From Bariatricus massiliensis (GTDB taxonomy: Bacteria; Bacillota; Clostridia; Lachnospirales; Lachnospiraceae): a DNA stretch of 64,000 nucleotides. The stretch covers positions 498,986-562,985 of the forward strand of contig NZ_LT574838.1 of NCBI RefSeq assembly GCF_900086725.1, in the 5' to 3' direction. Made by a program: the position numbers and the translations under genes. A model generated the notes under the pieces. The model saw only the letters and a program-made list of their open reading frames with translations. It ran no database searches and had not been told where the DNA came from. Shown piece after piece: positions 7,221 to 16,648 of the stretch. Positions within the stretch are counted from its first letter, which is position 1, and every line of letters starts with the position of its first letter.

Positions 7221-9473
7221 ATGATGCAGAAAGAACAATGGCAGGGTTTTGCAGGACGTCTTTGGAAGGAGGAAATCAATTTACGTGACTTCATTCAGAA
7301 CAATTATGTCCCTTACGAAGGTGACGCTTCTTTCCTCGCCGGGCCTACGGAATCGACCAATCAGTTATGGGAGAAGCTTCAAGAGCTGCAGAAAGAGGAA
7401 CGCGCCAAAGGCGGCGTACTTGACATGGACACGGAGATTGTCTCCACTCTCACCTCGCATAAGCCCGGATATATCAGCGAAGAGCTGAAGGACAAGGAAG
7501 CCGTGGTAGGCCTTCAGACAGACAAACCACTGAAGCGTGCTTTTATGCCTTTCGGCGGAATCAAGATGGCGGAGGATGCCTGCAAGACTTATGGCTATAC
7601 CCCCAATCCGGATTTTCATAAAATTTTTACAGAATATCATACGACCCACAATCAAGGTGTGTTCGACGCCTATACACCAGAGATGAAAAAGGCGCGCCAT
7701 AACAAAATCATCACAGGCCTTCCGGATACTTACGGACGAGGCCGTATCGTAGGTGATTACCGTCGTGTAGCCCTCTATGGAATTGACTTGTTAATGGAGA
7801 TGAAAAAGGAAGATTTAACTAACTGCGGCTATGGCTCCATGCGTGACAGCGTCATCCGCCAGCGGGAAGAACTCTCCATGCAGCTCCGTGCACTTCAGGG
7901 AATGAAGGACATGGCCGCAGGCTATGGTTTCGATATCTCAGAACCCGCATCCAACGCAAAGGAAGCCGCACAATGGCTGTATTTCGGTTATTTGGCCGCA
8001 ATCAAGACGCAGAACGGCGCCGCCATGAGCGTGGGACGTATCTCTACTTTCCTCGACATTTACATTCAAAGAGATATGCAGAAAGGCATCCTGACCGAAT
8101 CCGAGGCACAGGAGCTGATCGATCATATGACCATGAAGTTCCGCATGGTCAAATTCGCCCGCATTCCTTCCTACAACCAGCTCTTCTCCGGCGACCCGGT
8201 ATGGGCGACACTGGAAGTGGGCGGCCTCGGACAAGACGGACGGTCTATGGTCACAAAGACTGATTACCGCTTCCTTCACACACTGGAAAATATGGGGCCT
8301 TCGCCGGAGCCGAATCTGACCGTGCTGTACTCCGAGCGCCTTCCTGAGAATTTCAAGGATTACGCCGCCTATATTTCCATTGAGACCAGCTCTATCCAGT
8401 ACGAAAACGACGATGTGATGCGTCCAATCTGGGGGGACGACTACTCTATCTGCTGCTGTGTGTCAGCCACACAGACAGGAAAAGAGATGCAGTTCTTCGG
8501 AGCCCGCGCAAATCTCGCAAAATGCCTGCTCTACGCAATCAACGGCGGAATCGACGAAAAATCAAAAGAGCAGGTGGGCCCGGATTATAGACCGATTTCT
8601 TCCGAGTATCTGGACTACGATGAAGTGATGAAAAAATACGATAAGATGATGGACTGGCTGGCCGGATTGTATGTGAACATTCTGAATCTTATTCAATATA
8701 TGCATGATAAGTACTACTACGAATCAGCCTTGATGGCGCTCATCGACACAGACGTGAGACGTACCTTCGCCACCGGAATCGCGGGCTTCTCACACGTAGT
8801 TGACTCCCTGAGCGCAATCAAATATGCCAAGGTTAAAACGATTCGCGATGAGAACGGTCTGGTAGTTGACTATGAGACCATCGGAGATTTTCCAAAGTAC
8901 GGAAACGATGACGACCGGGCGGATGATATCGCAGTATGGCTCTTACAAACTTTTATGAAAAAACTGAAAAAGCATCATACCTATCGGGATTCTGAACCTA
9001 CTACTTCTATCCTGACTATCACTTCCAATGTGGTATACGGAAAGGCTACCGGCGCCCTCCCCGATGGAAGAAAGGCAGGAGCACCGCTGGCGCCAGGCGC
9101 GAACCCAAGCTATGGCGCAGAGCAGAACGGACTGCTCGCCTCTTTGAATTCTGTGGCGAAACTGCCTTATGAATGGGCCCTCGACGGAATCTCCAATACC
9201 CAGACTATCAATCCGGATGCAATCGGCCACTCAGAGGAAGAGCGGATACAGAATCTGGTACACATTATGGACGGTTATTTTAAACAGGGCGCCCATCACC
9301 TGAACGTCAATGTGTTTGGTGTAGAAAAGCTGATCGACGCCATGGAGCATCCTGAAAAAGAGGAATATGCCAACTTTACTATCCGCGTCTCTGGTTACGC
9401 CGTAAAATTCATCGACTTGACCCGGGAACAGCAGCTGGACGTTATTGCCAGAACCTGCCACACTACCGTCTAA
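7221..9473 (+). CDS. pflB: Pyruvate formate-lyase (formate C-acetyltransferase)
   Basis: This 750-residue glycyl radical enzyme converts pyruvate and CoA to acetyl-CoA and formate in the cytoplasm. The active site DDYSICCCVSA places the catalytic Cys pair within Cys411-413; three Cys are present where the usual motif has two. The radical loop RVSGYAV puts the radical Gly at 725, and length and spacing match canonical PFL. RBS TAAGGAGG precedes the ATG. pflA follows 15 bp downstream. Expression is probably gated by the ZTP riboswitch. It supplies acetyl-CoA for ATP and formate for one-carbon units, complementing the hydrogenase operon 8 kb away as a route that avoids reduced ferredoxin. Other glycyl radical enzymes (diol dehydratases, choline lyase) are excluded by the CC motif and overall sequence. 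Confidence 0.97.
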   Translation: MMQKEQWQGFAGRLWKEEINLRDFIQNNYVPYEGDASFLAGPTESTNQLWEKLQELQKEERAKGGVLDMDTEIVSTLTSHKPGYISEELKDKEAVVGLQTDKPLKRAFMPFGGIKMAEDACKTYGYTPNPDFHKIFTEYHTTHNQGVFDAYTPEMKKARHNKIITGLPDTYGRGRIVGDYRRVALYGIDLLMEMKKEDLTNCGYGSMRDSVIRQREELSMQLRALQGMKDMAAGYGFDISEPASNAKEAAQWLYFGYLAAIKTQNGAAMSVGRISTFLDIYIQRDMQKGILTESEAQELIDHMTMKFRMVKFARIPSYNQLFSGDPVWATLEVGGLGQDGRSMVTKTDYRFLHTLENMGPSPEPNLTVLYSERLPENFKDYAAYISIETSSIQYENDDVMRPIWGDDYSICCCVSATQTGKEMQFFGARANLAKCLLYAINGGIDEKSKEQVGPDYRPISSEYLDYDEVMKKYDKMMDWLAGLYVNILNLIQYMHDKYYYESALMALIDTDVRRTFATGIAGFSHVVDSLSAIKYAKVKTIRDENGLVVDYETIGDFPKYGNDDDRADDIAVWLLQTFMKKLKKHHTYRDSEPTTSILTITSNVVYGKATGALPDGRKAGAPLAPGANPSYGAEQNGLLASLNSVAKLPYEWALDGISNTQTINPDAIGHSEEERIQNLVHIMDGYFKQGAHHLNVNVFGVEKLIDAMEHPEKEEYANFTIRVSGYAVKFIDLTREQQLDVIARTCHTTV

Positions 9474-9488
9474 GATGAGAGGGGCACT

Positions 9489-10307
9489 ATGATGCAGTCA
9501 AATCAACTAAGTCACAAAAAGGGACTTGTCCATTCCACGGAAAGCTTCGGCTCCGTGGATGGGCCCGGTGTAAGATTTCTTATCTTTTTACAGGGCTGTG
9601 GCATGCGCTGCCAATTCTGCCACAATCCCGACACATGGAAGGCCACGGCGCCCGGCAGTGAACCGTCTCCTTCTACACTCTGCTCAAACTCCGGCTCCAC
9701 ATGGATGAGCGCGGATGAGCTCTTGTCAAAGGCACTGCGCTACCGCTCTTATTGGGGGCAAAAGGGTGGGATTACCGTAAGCGGAGGCGAGCCTCTCCTG
9801 CAGATTGATTTTCTTCTGGAGTTATTTCAAAAGGCGAAAGCTTCCGGCATCCATACCACCTTGGACACCTCCGGCGGCCCGTTCACAAAGAGTGAACCCT
9901 TTTTTTCAAAATTCCAAGAGCTGATGCAATACACGGATTTGCTTCTCTTGGATATCAAGCATATTGACGAGGAGCAGCACCGCATTCTCACCGGGCACAG
10001 CAATCAAAACATTCTGGAGCTGGCTTCCTATTTATCCGACATCGGAAAACCCGTGTGGATCCGCCATGTGTTGGTGCCTGAGCGAAGTGATTATGATAAA
10101 TATCTGACACGTCTGGACGCTTTTATCCGTACGCTCAACAATGTACAGCGTGTGGAAGTTCTGCCTTATCACACACTGGGCGCTTACAAATGGAAAGAGC
10201 TGGGGTACGACTACCCGCTGGACGGTATCGCTCCCCCAACGGAAGAAAGGGTGGCAAATGCATGCCGCCTGCTTCATACAGAAACATACAAGGGATATCT
10301 GGACTAA
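9489..10307 (+). CDS. pflA: Pyruvate formate-lyase activating enzyme (radical SAM)
   Basis: This 272-residue enzyme generates the glycyl radical on PflB by reductive cleavage of S-adenosylmethionine. The [4Fe-4S]-binding CxxxCxxC is at Cys37, Cys41 and Cys44 (QGCGMRCQFCHNP), after the typical HSTESFGSVDGPGVRF start. The SAM-binding GGE motif (TVSGGEPLLQ) follows. An insertion of about 25 residues rich in Ser/Thr/Pro after CHNPDTW is longer than in the E. coli enzyme. The gene lies 15 bp after pflB with RBS GAGAGGGG, so the two form one operon. Confidence 0.96.
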   Translation: MMQSNQLSHKKGLVHSTESFGSVDGPGVRFLIFLQGCGMRCQFCHNPDTWKATAPGSEPSPSTLCSNSGSTWMSADELLSKALRYRSYWGQKGGITVSGGEPLLQIDFLLELFQKAKASGIHTTLDTSGGPFTKSEPFFSKFQELMQYTDLLLLDIKHIDEEQHRILTGHSNQNILELASYLSDIGKPVWIRHVLVPERSDYDKYLTRLDAFIRTLNNVQRVEVLPYHTLGAYKWKELGYDYPLDGIAPPTEERVANACRLLHTETYKGYLD

Positions 10308-10322
10308 GTCCGATATCCCTTG
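10288..10322 (+). terminator. Terminator after pflA
   Basis: ACAAGGGATATC...GGACT pairs with AGTCC...GATATCCCTTGT, and the hairpin overlaps the pflA stop codon. The following TATTGTTT is a short, imperfect T-rich tail. It lies between convergent genes and may act in both directions. Confidence 0.7.
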
Positions 10323-10341
10323 TATTGTTTATGCATGATTT

Positions 10342-13300
10342 TTATTTTTTATAACTTGACACATCCTTGCATGTGAGCATACACGCCGACTTTTCATTCC
10401 ATGTAATCATAGAGCCGTCAATCAGCGTCCATAAATCAAAAATAGGATTATAGAACTCCATGCTGGTACTGCCTTTTTCCAGAACATTTCTCATTGGGCA
10501 TATATCACACGGTGAGTTTCTATTCAAGGTCATCTCATAGCATTTACGTCCGATACACTCATGCTTTATCAAATCCTTCATTTTTTGATTCACATATTTC
10601 AACTCATAAGTGTCAGGATCGATTACATAGACCCACGAGTTTTGGTTATCCAGCATTTTCTCAAGATTAGTGAGCGCCTCCTGACTCTTCTGAGTGACCC
10701 TCCACTTCATTATAAAAACGGAAAGCATCTCAGATAAGAATCTCAACGTATCAATCTGTTCCTGTGTCCAAAGCCTCCGCCTTATGCAATCATCAAAACC
10801 AATAAATCCTTTGAATTGCTCTCCGTCCCTGATTGCGCACTGGAGAAGTGATTTGATATTCTGCTTTTCAAGCATCTCTCTGTGTGATCTTGGCAGTTCC
10901 GAGACATCGGGACAATAAAAAATATCTTTTTCTTTAAAATTGTCCTTGTAGTTGTCACCGTTGTTGATATACGGCATACTTTGAAGTTCACCTTTCTCTG
11001 CTTCGATTCCTTCTCCACACCATTCATATGTATTATTCACGTAGTCCCCGTCGGGGCTATCCTCGAAAATATAGACTCGGCTGACTTCAAACTGTTTTCC
11101 CACTGTCTCAAGAATAGAGTTGACCGCCTGATCAAAATCCGTTGTTCCGTATAATATATCAAAGGAGCAGCGTATCAAATCTGTTGTATCACACTCGTTT
11201 CTTTCATTGGATTCAATCCGGGTATTGGCGGCAAACATTTCTTCTTGATTGTCCTCCATGCTTGCCTTGTCATAAAATGCGTACTGGTTCTTGCCCAGTG
11301 ATTTTGCCTGATACAGAGCCCGGTCGGCCAGCATGAATAATGACTTATAATCCACGCCGTCCTCAGGATACATCGCTATGCCGATACTGCAGGAGAATCC
11401 CTGAATCTGAAGATTCTCGTACATCATACGCTTGAAATCCTCGATAATGCGCTCTGCACGTACCGCTACATTTCTGCCATCCTGAACCTGACACATGTAG
11501 ACCATAAATTCATCCCCGCCAATGCGTGCCACAGCATCACTTGAACGGAACATTCCCTTTATGATTCTGGCGAACTCCGTAAGGACCGCGTCCCCGAACA
11601 TATGGCCATACCGATCATTGACCAGTTTGAAATCATCTACATCGATAATTAAGAGGGCCGAGTGCTCTGTCCTGTCTTCTTGTCTAAGGTACTCCTCAAT
11701 CTTCCAGCGGGCCGCATTTTTATTCAGCAGTTTCGTCAAGCTGTCTGTTTCAGCCTTTTCCAAAAGTGCCTGAGTCTTTCTCTTGGCCTCATCGATATCA
11801 AGAATGACTCCGACGGATTTGATGGCTTTTCCCGATGTGTCAAACTGTGCCGTAGCCCGCACCCTGCACCACTTGTATGTCCCCTTATCGTCCGCCAGCC
11901 TGATTTCTGCCTCATCGTAGGGCGTCCCCGATGAAATCTCATTCATAAGCCTCATAAACTCTGGCATATCGTCGGGATAAATATGGGACGCTCTTGGTAT
12001 TTCTACGCTGACTCGCTCACGAATCGGCTGATATCCGTACTTCTTCTCCCAATTAGAAGAGAACGTGAGTGTGTCCTTCAAAATATCCCACTCGAATATA
12101 ATGTCATTTGTCTGATTCATGATAATCTGGTGCTTTTCAAGCGATAATCTCAGCTCCTCCTGCACCCTCTTACTGGAAGAAATGTCTGTCAGACTGCAGT
12201 ATAAATACTCTTGCCCGTCTTCCTCCGTCACTACCTTGCTGCGGTCCAGAACCCAAATAATGTTTCCGTTTCTGGATATCAGCCGGTACTCGGCTTCTAT
12301 GATATTTCCCTGATTCATCTGCCTCATGACGTCCGTGGCCAGTGCTTTGCGGTCCATAGGATGGACTAATTCAATAAAATGGTTATTGAATTTTTCTTCC
12401 AATTCTTCTTCTGTGTAATTGACCAGATGAAGAAATTCTCTGTTAATCTGGACAAGGGTGAACCACCGGTCAACACGGCATTTGTGCAGGCCGCCCACAA
12501 TCCCGTTAAGGTCTTCGCGTTCTGCCTGCAGTCCGGCATTTTGTCCGCCTTCATATTCTCCTTTTCCCGGGGCCCAGACAATCATTACCTTGTGCTGATG
12601 AGGATACCCCACGTCAATACGCAACACAGTGACCCGCCAAGGGATATATTCTCCGTCGTAGCTGTCCCTTATCCGAAATGTCCACTGCTGTTTCGTCAAA
12701 CCGTTTTTGAAAAAACTTTGCAGGCCCTCACCGAAGGCCAAGCGCATCCCCTCTTTATCCTCCGGATGAACCGACCTTTCCACGAACTGTTCAATCGCTA
12801 CATCGAACTTTTCATCAAGATTGAAAAGCTGGAATCTTCCGTCCGGCATATAAATCAAATGAAAGATTCCCGTGTCCGCGTCCAATTCCATGATTCCCGC
12901 GTGAACATAGCGGAGCAGTGTAAAATATTTCATCTGGCCATATTCAAGGGTGCTCAGTTCTTCATCTCTGCTTTTTTTGCCTACCAGTTCCCCTGTATAG
13001 AAGTCCTTTTTAGGTGAGCGGCCGTCAGCATATTCCTGTGACAATTCCGCAAACTGCTCCTTCACATTCTTAAAACATTCCAGCAGTTTTGGGGAAAATT
13101 CACCACACTCGCCATTTAAAATCATAATATATGCCTGCTCCGGAGGAAGGGCTTTTTTATAGACCCGGTCCGATGTCAGTGCATCATATACATCCGCCAG
13201 CCCTACGACCTGCGCGCAGATGGGAATACTGTCCCCCTTAAGTCCTTCGGGATATCCCAGCCCATCCCAGCGTTCGTGGTGGTATCTGCAGATGTTATAT

Positions 13301-14076
13301 ACATATTTTTGATATTCTTTATCTTCCAGCCTGCCAAGCCCGGAGAGTATCTCACACCCCTTTTCCGAGTGCATCTTAATTATTTCAAACTCTTCTGCCG
13401 TAAGGGGGCCCGGCTTGTTGAGAATCGCATCAGGAACCGCTATCTTTCCGATATCGTGCATGGCAGAAGCGCTGACAATCATTTCGATTGTCTTCTCATC
13501 AAGACCGTACTCCTGATAGCTCCTGCTTACATCTTCCAGCAGAATTTTGGTGAACATCCTGATTCTCAAAATGTGCTGTCCAGATTCCACACTGCGGTAC
13601 TCTATGACAGACGAAAGCGTGTCAATCATCACTTCATTAGACTTCAAAAGCTTGATTGACTGCTCTTCCACCAATTCTTCTAGATTTTGCTTGTATCGGT
13701 ACAGCTCTATGATATTTTCCACTCTGCGTTTTACCACATATGGCTCAAAGGGCTTCCCGATAATATCGGAAGCCCCCAGATCAAACGCCTTTAATTCGCT
13801 GTCGGCTTCGTTATCCGCTGTGATGATGACAACTGGAAAATCAGAAAGCATTCCCTGCTTTCCCATTTCCTCCATCACTTGATATCCATCTTTGACCGGC
13901 ATGATAATATCGAGCAGCACCGCCACAATATTCTCCCGGTAATTATTGGCAAGCATCAGTGCCTGCTCTCCATTCTCTGCCTCCAGAATACGGTATTCTT
14001 TCCTGAAAACTTCCCTGAGAATAATCCGGTTAATCTCCATATCATCTACAAGCAGCAGGATGTTTCTCTCTTTCAT
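10342..14076 (-). CDS. Large c-di-GMP signalling hybrid: REC, HD-GYP, PAS domains, GGDEF, GAF
   Basis: This 1244-residue cytoplasmic protein has a receiver domain (about 1-125; acidic pair VDD, phospho-acceptor in LLDIIMP, conserved K in GKPFEP). An intact HD-GYP phosphodiesterase domain follows (about 150-345; HDIGK, then HHERWDGLGYP). PAS-type sensory regions lie at about 385-790, and a GGDEF diguanylate cyclase domain (about 795-950) has the intact RIGGDEF signature. A GAF domain (about 985-1130) and a PAS-like C-terminus with CDICPMRN (about 1145-1244) complete it. Both synthesis and degradation signatures look intact in one chain. No kinase is adjacent, so its phospho-donor is unknown. 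It is followed on the same strand by no close partner. Confidence 0.93.
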   Translation of the reverse strand: MKERNILLLVDDMEINRIILREVFRKEYRILEAENGEQALMLANNYRENIVAVLLDIIMPVKDGYQVMEEMGKQGMLSDFPVVIITADNEADSELKAFDLGASDIIGKPFEPYVVKRRVENIIELYRYKQNLEELVEEQSIKLLKSNEVMIDTLSSVIEYRSVESGQHILRIRMFTKILLEDVSRSYQEYGLDEKTIEMIVSASAMHDIGKIAVPDAILNKPGPLTAEEFEIIKMHSEKGCEILSGLGRLEDKEYQKYVYNICRYHHERWDGLGYPEGLKGDSIPICAQVVGLADVYDALTSDRVYKKALPPEQAYIMILNGECGEFSPKLLECFKNVKEQFAELSQEYADGRSPKKDFYTGELVGKKSRDEELSTLEYGQMKYFTLLRYVHAGIMELDADTGIFHLIYMPDGRFQLFNLDEKFDVAIEQFVERSVHPEDKEGMRLAFGEGLQSFFKNGLTKQQWTFRIRDSYDGEYIPWRVTVLRIDVGYPHQHKVMIVWAPGKGEYEGGQNAGLQAEREDLNGIVGGLHKCRVDRWFTLVQINREFLHLVNYTEEELEEKFNNHFIELVHPMDRKALATDVMRQMNQGNIIEAEYRLISRNGNIIWVLDRSKVVTEEDGQEYLYCSLTDISSSKRVQEELRLSLEKHQIIMNQTNDIIFEWDILKDTLTFSSNWEKKYGYQPIRERVSVEIPRASHIYPDDMPEFMRLMNEISSGTPYDEAEIRLADDKGTYKWCRVRATAQFDTSGKAIKSVGVILDIDEAKRKTQALLEKAETDSLTKLLNKNAARWKIEEYLRQEDRTEHSALLIIDVDDFKLVNDRYGHMFGDAVLTEFARIIKGMFRSSDAVARIGGDEFMVYMCQVQDGRNVAVRAERIIEDFKRMMYENLQIQGFSCSIGIAMYPEDGVDYKSLFMLADRALYQAKSLGKNQYAFYDKASMEDNQEEMFAANTRIESNERNECDTTDLIRCSFDILYGTTDFDQAVNSILETVGKQFEVSRVYIFEDSPDGDYVNNTYEWCGEGIEAEKGELQSMPYINNGDNYKDNFKEKDIFYCPDVSELPRSHREMLEKQNIKSLLQCAIRDGEQFKGFIGFDDCIRRRLWTQEQIDTLRFLSEMLSVFIMKWRVTQKSQEALTNLEKMLDNQNSWVYVIDPDTYELKYVNQKMKDLIKHECIGRKCYEMTLNRNSPCDICPMRNVLEKGSTSMEFYNPIFDLWTLIDGSMITWNEKSACMLTCKDVSSYKK

Positions 14077-14093
14077 ATCTTATGACTCCGTCC

Positions 14094-14720
14094 TTACTTT
14101 TTAGCTTTGTATAACGCTTCCAGAGCATCAACAGCCCCATCTATGCCCATGGCACTGACATTCAGAAGCATATCGTGGGACTCAATACTGCCCCAGTCTT
14201 TGCCTGTGTGCAGTTCATAATAATAGCGGCGCTCTCTATCTATCTTCTTAATACGTTCAGCCGCCTTGCGCTCCGTCAGTCCGTACTTTTCTACTATTCT
14301 CTTCACACGGTCTTCCTTAGATGCAGTGATAAATACATTGATAAGATTCGGCTCATCTGCCAGCAGGCTGTCAGCGCATCTTCCGACAATTACACAGGAG
14401 CTTCTCCCTGCAAGTCTCTTGATAATCTCCGACTGCACTTGGTAGAGCTGCTCGCTCAAAGGTTGTCCCATCTCAATATTTGTCATATAGTAAGAGCTAT
14501 AATCTACTGGGGCCGACGCGTAGTATGCAAGGAACCGGCTCAATCCGGTCTCATCCACTTCCTCGGCCGCGTCGGGGCTGATTTTCATCTGTTCTGCCGC
14601 CATATTTACCAGATTCCGGTCATAGAGCGGAATATCAAGCCTTTCTGCCAGCTTATTGCCAATCTCATGGCCGCCGCTGCCAAACTGCCGTCCAATCGTT
14701 ACGATAATATGATTCGTCAT
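14094..14720 (-). CDS. Cytidylate kinase-like family protein
   Basis: This 208-residue P-loop NTPase fold protein begins HIIVTIGRQFGSGGHEIG, where the glycine-rich GSGG resembles the family's modified Walker A. Later it has VIVGRCADSLL and an Arg-rich lid region (AERIKKIDRERRYYY). This is the cytidylate-kinase-like family common in Clostridia, distinct from housekeeping Cmk, and its substrate is unproven. The ATG at 14720 is preferred because GAGGAG lies 9 bp upstream; an upstream in-frame TTG is too close to that RBS. It sits 18 bp upstream of the signalling-hybrid gene on the same strand and may be co-transcribed with it. Confidence 0.85.
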   Translation of the reverse strand: MTNHIIVTIGRQFGSGGHEIGNKLAERLDIPLYDRNLVNMAAEQMKISPDAAEEVDETGLSRFLAYYASAPVDYSSYYMTNIEMGQPLSEQLYQVQSEIIKRLAGRSSCVIVGRCADSLLADEPNLINVFITASKEDRVKRIVEKYGLTERKAAERIKKIDRERRYYYELHTGKDWGSIESHDMLLNVSAMGIDGAVDALEALYKAKK

Positions 14721-14812
14721 ATGAATCAACTCCTCTCTTTAATTGAGAAAGACCTGTTTGCTTCTTATTTTCATTATAACTCTTTTATCGGACAATTTAT
14801 ATATATTTAAGG

Positions 14813-16645
14813 TTAAACATGAAATTTTTTCTCCATCTCCTCCCGGAATTCTCTCCCTTTAAAAATTATGAGAGCAGCCAGAAGTATTACTGAAAAACCA
14901 ATGCATATCACAGTGGGCACAGCCACCTTCACCGCCCCCGTGAGCAGGAGGATAAAGGGGAGTATAATACTGTATCCCGCAGCCATTATGAAGTAAATCA
15001 TATAGTCTTTCGCCAGACGGTAGAATATTCTTGATATAATCACCATGGATACTTGAATGATAACGCCGACTATGGGGAGTACAAAATCAACAGACCAGCC
15101 CCGCCAGCCGGTGGCCCCATCCCATATGAAGCAGCCTATCGTTATGATCAACAGCTGCCACATGGCATTTTTCAGGAGATTATGCCTTTTGTAGAAGCCC
15201 ATGGCCAAAGCCAGCCACATACTAAGCACCCCGCCGCTTACCAGTAACGAGAGATGAATTGGCTCCGAAGCATTGAGATAGTCGACGGAAACGGCTGCCA
15301 CCACCGCCACAATACAGAGGAAGGAGAATATCTTGAATACTCTGAGCCCCAGATTTGCCTCCTTGGCCTCATCCGGGAACTCCGGCTCCAGTCTTTTAAC
15401 AGGAACTCCCAGCTCCTCTAGGATACGGAAGAAATTCCGTTTGATATTAGTGCTGTCGTACCGTGAAGTAAATCCCAGATATACCATATCCTCAAATGAG
15501 CACATGCAGAGCTCTACCTTCGGTGTACTAGTATATACGCCGAACCGCTGAATGTAGGGTACATATTCTTCCGGCATATGGATGATTCCCATGTTGGAAA
15601 AAATTGCCGTCACATCCTTCTCGGAGAACCTTGCCCCTGCCGAAATGCAGAGGTTCTTGAATTCCAGCGGTGTGAAACGTAAAATAGGATTCATTTCAAA
15701 ACGAATATAATCGTTCATTGTCCTCGTCATATTTTCTTTTGTCAAGTCTCTTTGGAAGATTTCGGCAGTCTTGGCAACTACATCTTTCAAAGTATCTTCT
15801 TTGTCTCCGAACTTATATCCCGGCTCTATCCAGCTAAAAAAATTGAGCAGCGAATCTGAGGGGAAATATTTGCGGAGATTGACAGGCACCATAAGAACCA
15901 CAGGTTTCTCTTCCTGTCTCTTCGTCATCTTCTCGTGAATTGCGCAGAGGAATATAGCCGTCAACAAGACTGTCATGGATACCCCATACTCTTTTGCTTT
16001 GGCAGAAAGCGCTTTCACAGGGATTTCCGCCTCCGTCACTTCAAGGCTTCCCATCTGCCCCCGTGAGCGGCGGATTTGATAGGCTTTCGGTTTCTTTTTC
16101 TTTTCTCCCTTTTTTCTTAGGAACTGCTCCGAATAATATTTGGAAAAACTGTCGTCCTCCTGATCATCCACCGTGATTGTTTCTTTTGACAAAACAACGT
16201 CCTTCAGTCCTTCTTTTTCGTGGACGAGCAGCAGATAATTTTTTACCAGCTCCCTCACGAACTCCGAGGCGCCGGTCCCGTCGGTCAACGCGTGGAATAC
16301 TTCAAAGTTTATTCTTCTTTTGTAATAAGTGACTTCAAATAGAAGCTCTTTTTTATCTCTCACATAAAGCATGCTGCATGGCTCTCTGTATTCCCGGCGC
16401 ACTATAGGCCGCAGAGAGCTTTTCTCCAAATAATGCCAGAACAATCCTTTTCTCATGACAGAGAGGAAGATAGGATATTTTTCCAGCGTTATGTCTAAAG
16501 CCTGCTGTAATTTTTCTTCAATGACTTCTTCCTTCAATTCACAGTAAAACCGGAAAACCCGGGTATCTCTTTTATTGCTGGCAGCTGAAAACAGCTTCGC
16601 CGCATTGTCCAGTTTTCTCCAGTATGCTCCTTTTGACTGCTGCAC
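14813..16645 (-). CDS. Alcohol-acetyltransferase-like / condensation-fold protein with C-terminal membrane domain
   Basis: This is a 610-residue protein. The N-terminal ~430 residues look like the CoA-dependent acyltransferase fold of the alcohol acetyltransferase/condensation superfamily, with the catalytic HxxxDG as FHALTDGTGASEF near residue 117. The last ~170 residues contain five or six hydrophobic segments, matching the DUF6320-type tail I recall from clostridial homologues. GTG start, with GGGGGC 7 bp upstream. The start lies 3 bp from the stop of the upstream alpha/beta hydrolase gene, so the two are coupled. A role in acylating an alcohol or a lipid-linked acceptor at the membrane is inferred; substrates are unknown. 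Confidence 0.82.
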   Translation of the reverse strand: MQQSKGAYWRKLDNAAKLFSAASNKRDTRVFRFYCELKEEVIEEKLQQALDITLEKYPIFLSVMRKGLFWHYLEKSSLRPIVRREYREPCSMLYVRDKKELLFEVTYYKRRINFEVFHALTDGTGASEFVRELVKNYLLLVHEKEGLKDVVLSKETITVDDQEDDSFSKYYSEQFLRKKGEKKKKPKAYQIRRSRGQMGSLEVTEAEIPVKALSAKAKEYGVSMTVLLTAIFLCAIHEKMTKRQEEKPVVLMVPVNLRKYFPSDSLLNFFSWIEPGYKFGDKEDTLKDVVAKTAEIFQRDLTKENMTRTMNDYIRFEMNPILRFTPLEFKNLCISAGARFSEKDVTAIFSNMGIIHMPEEYVPYIQRFGVYTSTPKVELCMCSFEDMVYLGFTSRYDSTNIKRNFFRILEELGVPVKRLEPEFPDEAKEANLGLRVFKIFSFLCIVAVVAAVSVDYLNASEPIHLSLLVSGGVLSMWLALAMGFYKRHNLLKNAMWQLLIITIGCFIWDGATGWRGWSVDFVLPIVGVIIQVSMVIISRIFYRLAKDYMIYFIMAAGYSIILPFILLLTGAVKVAVPTVICIGFSVILLAALIIFKGREFREEMEKKFHV

Positions 16646-16648
16646 TGC

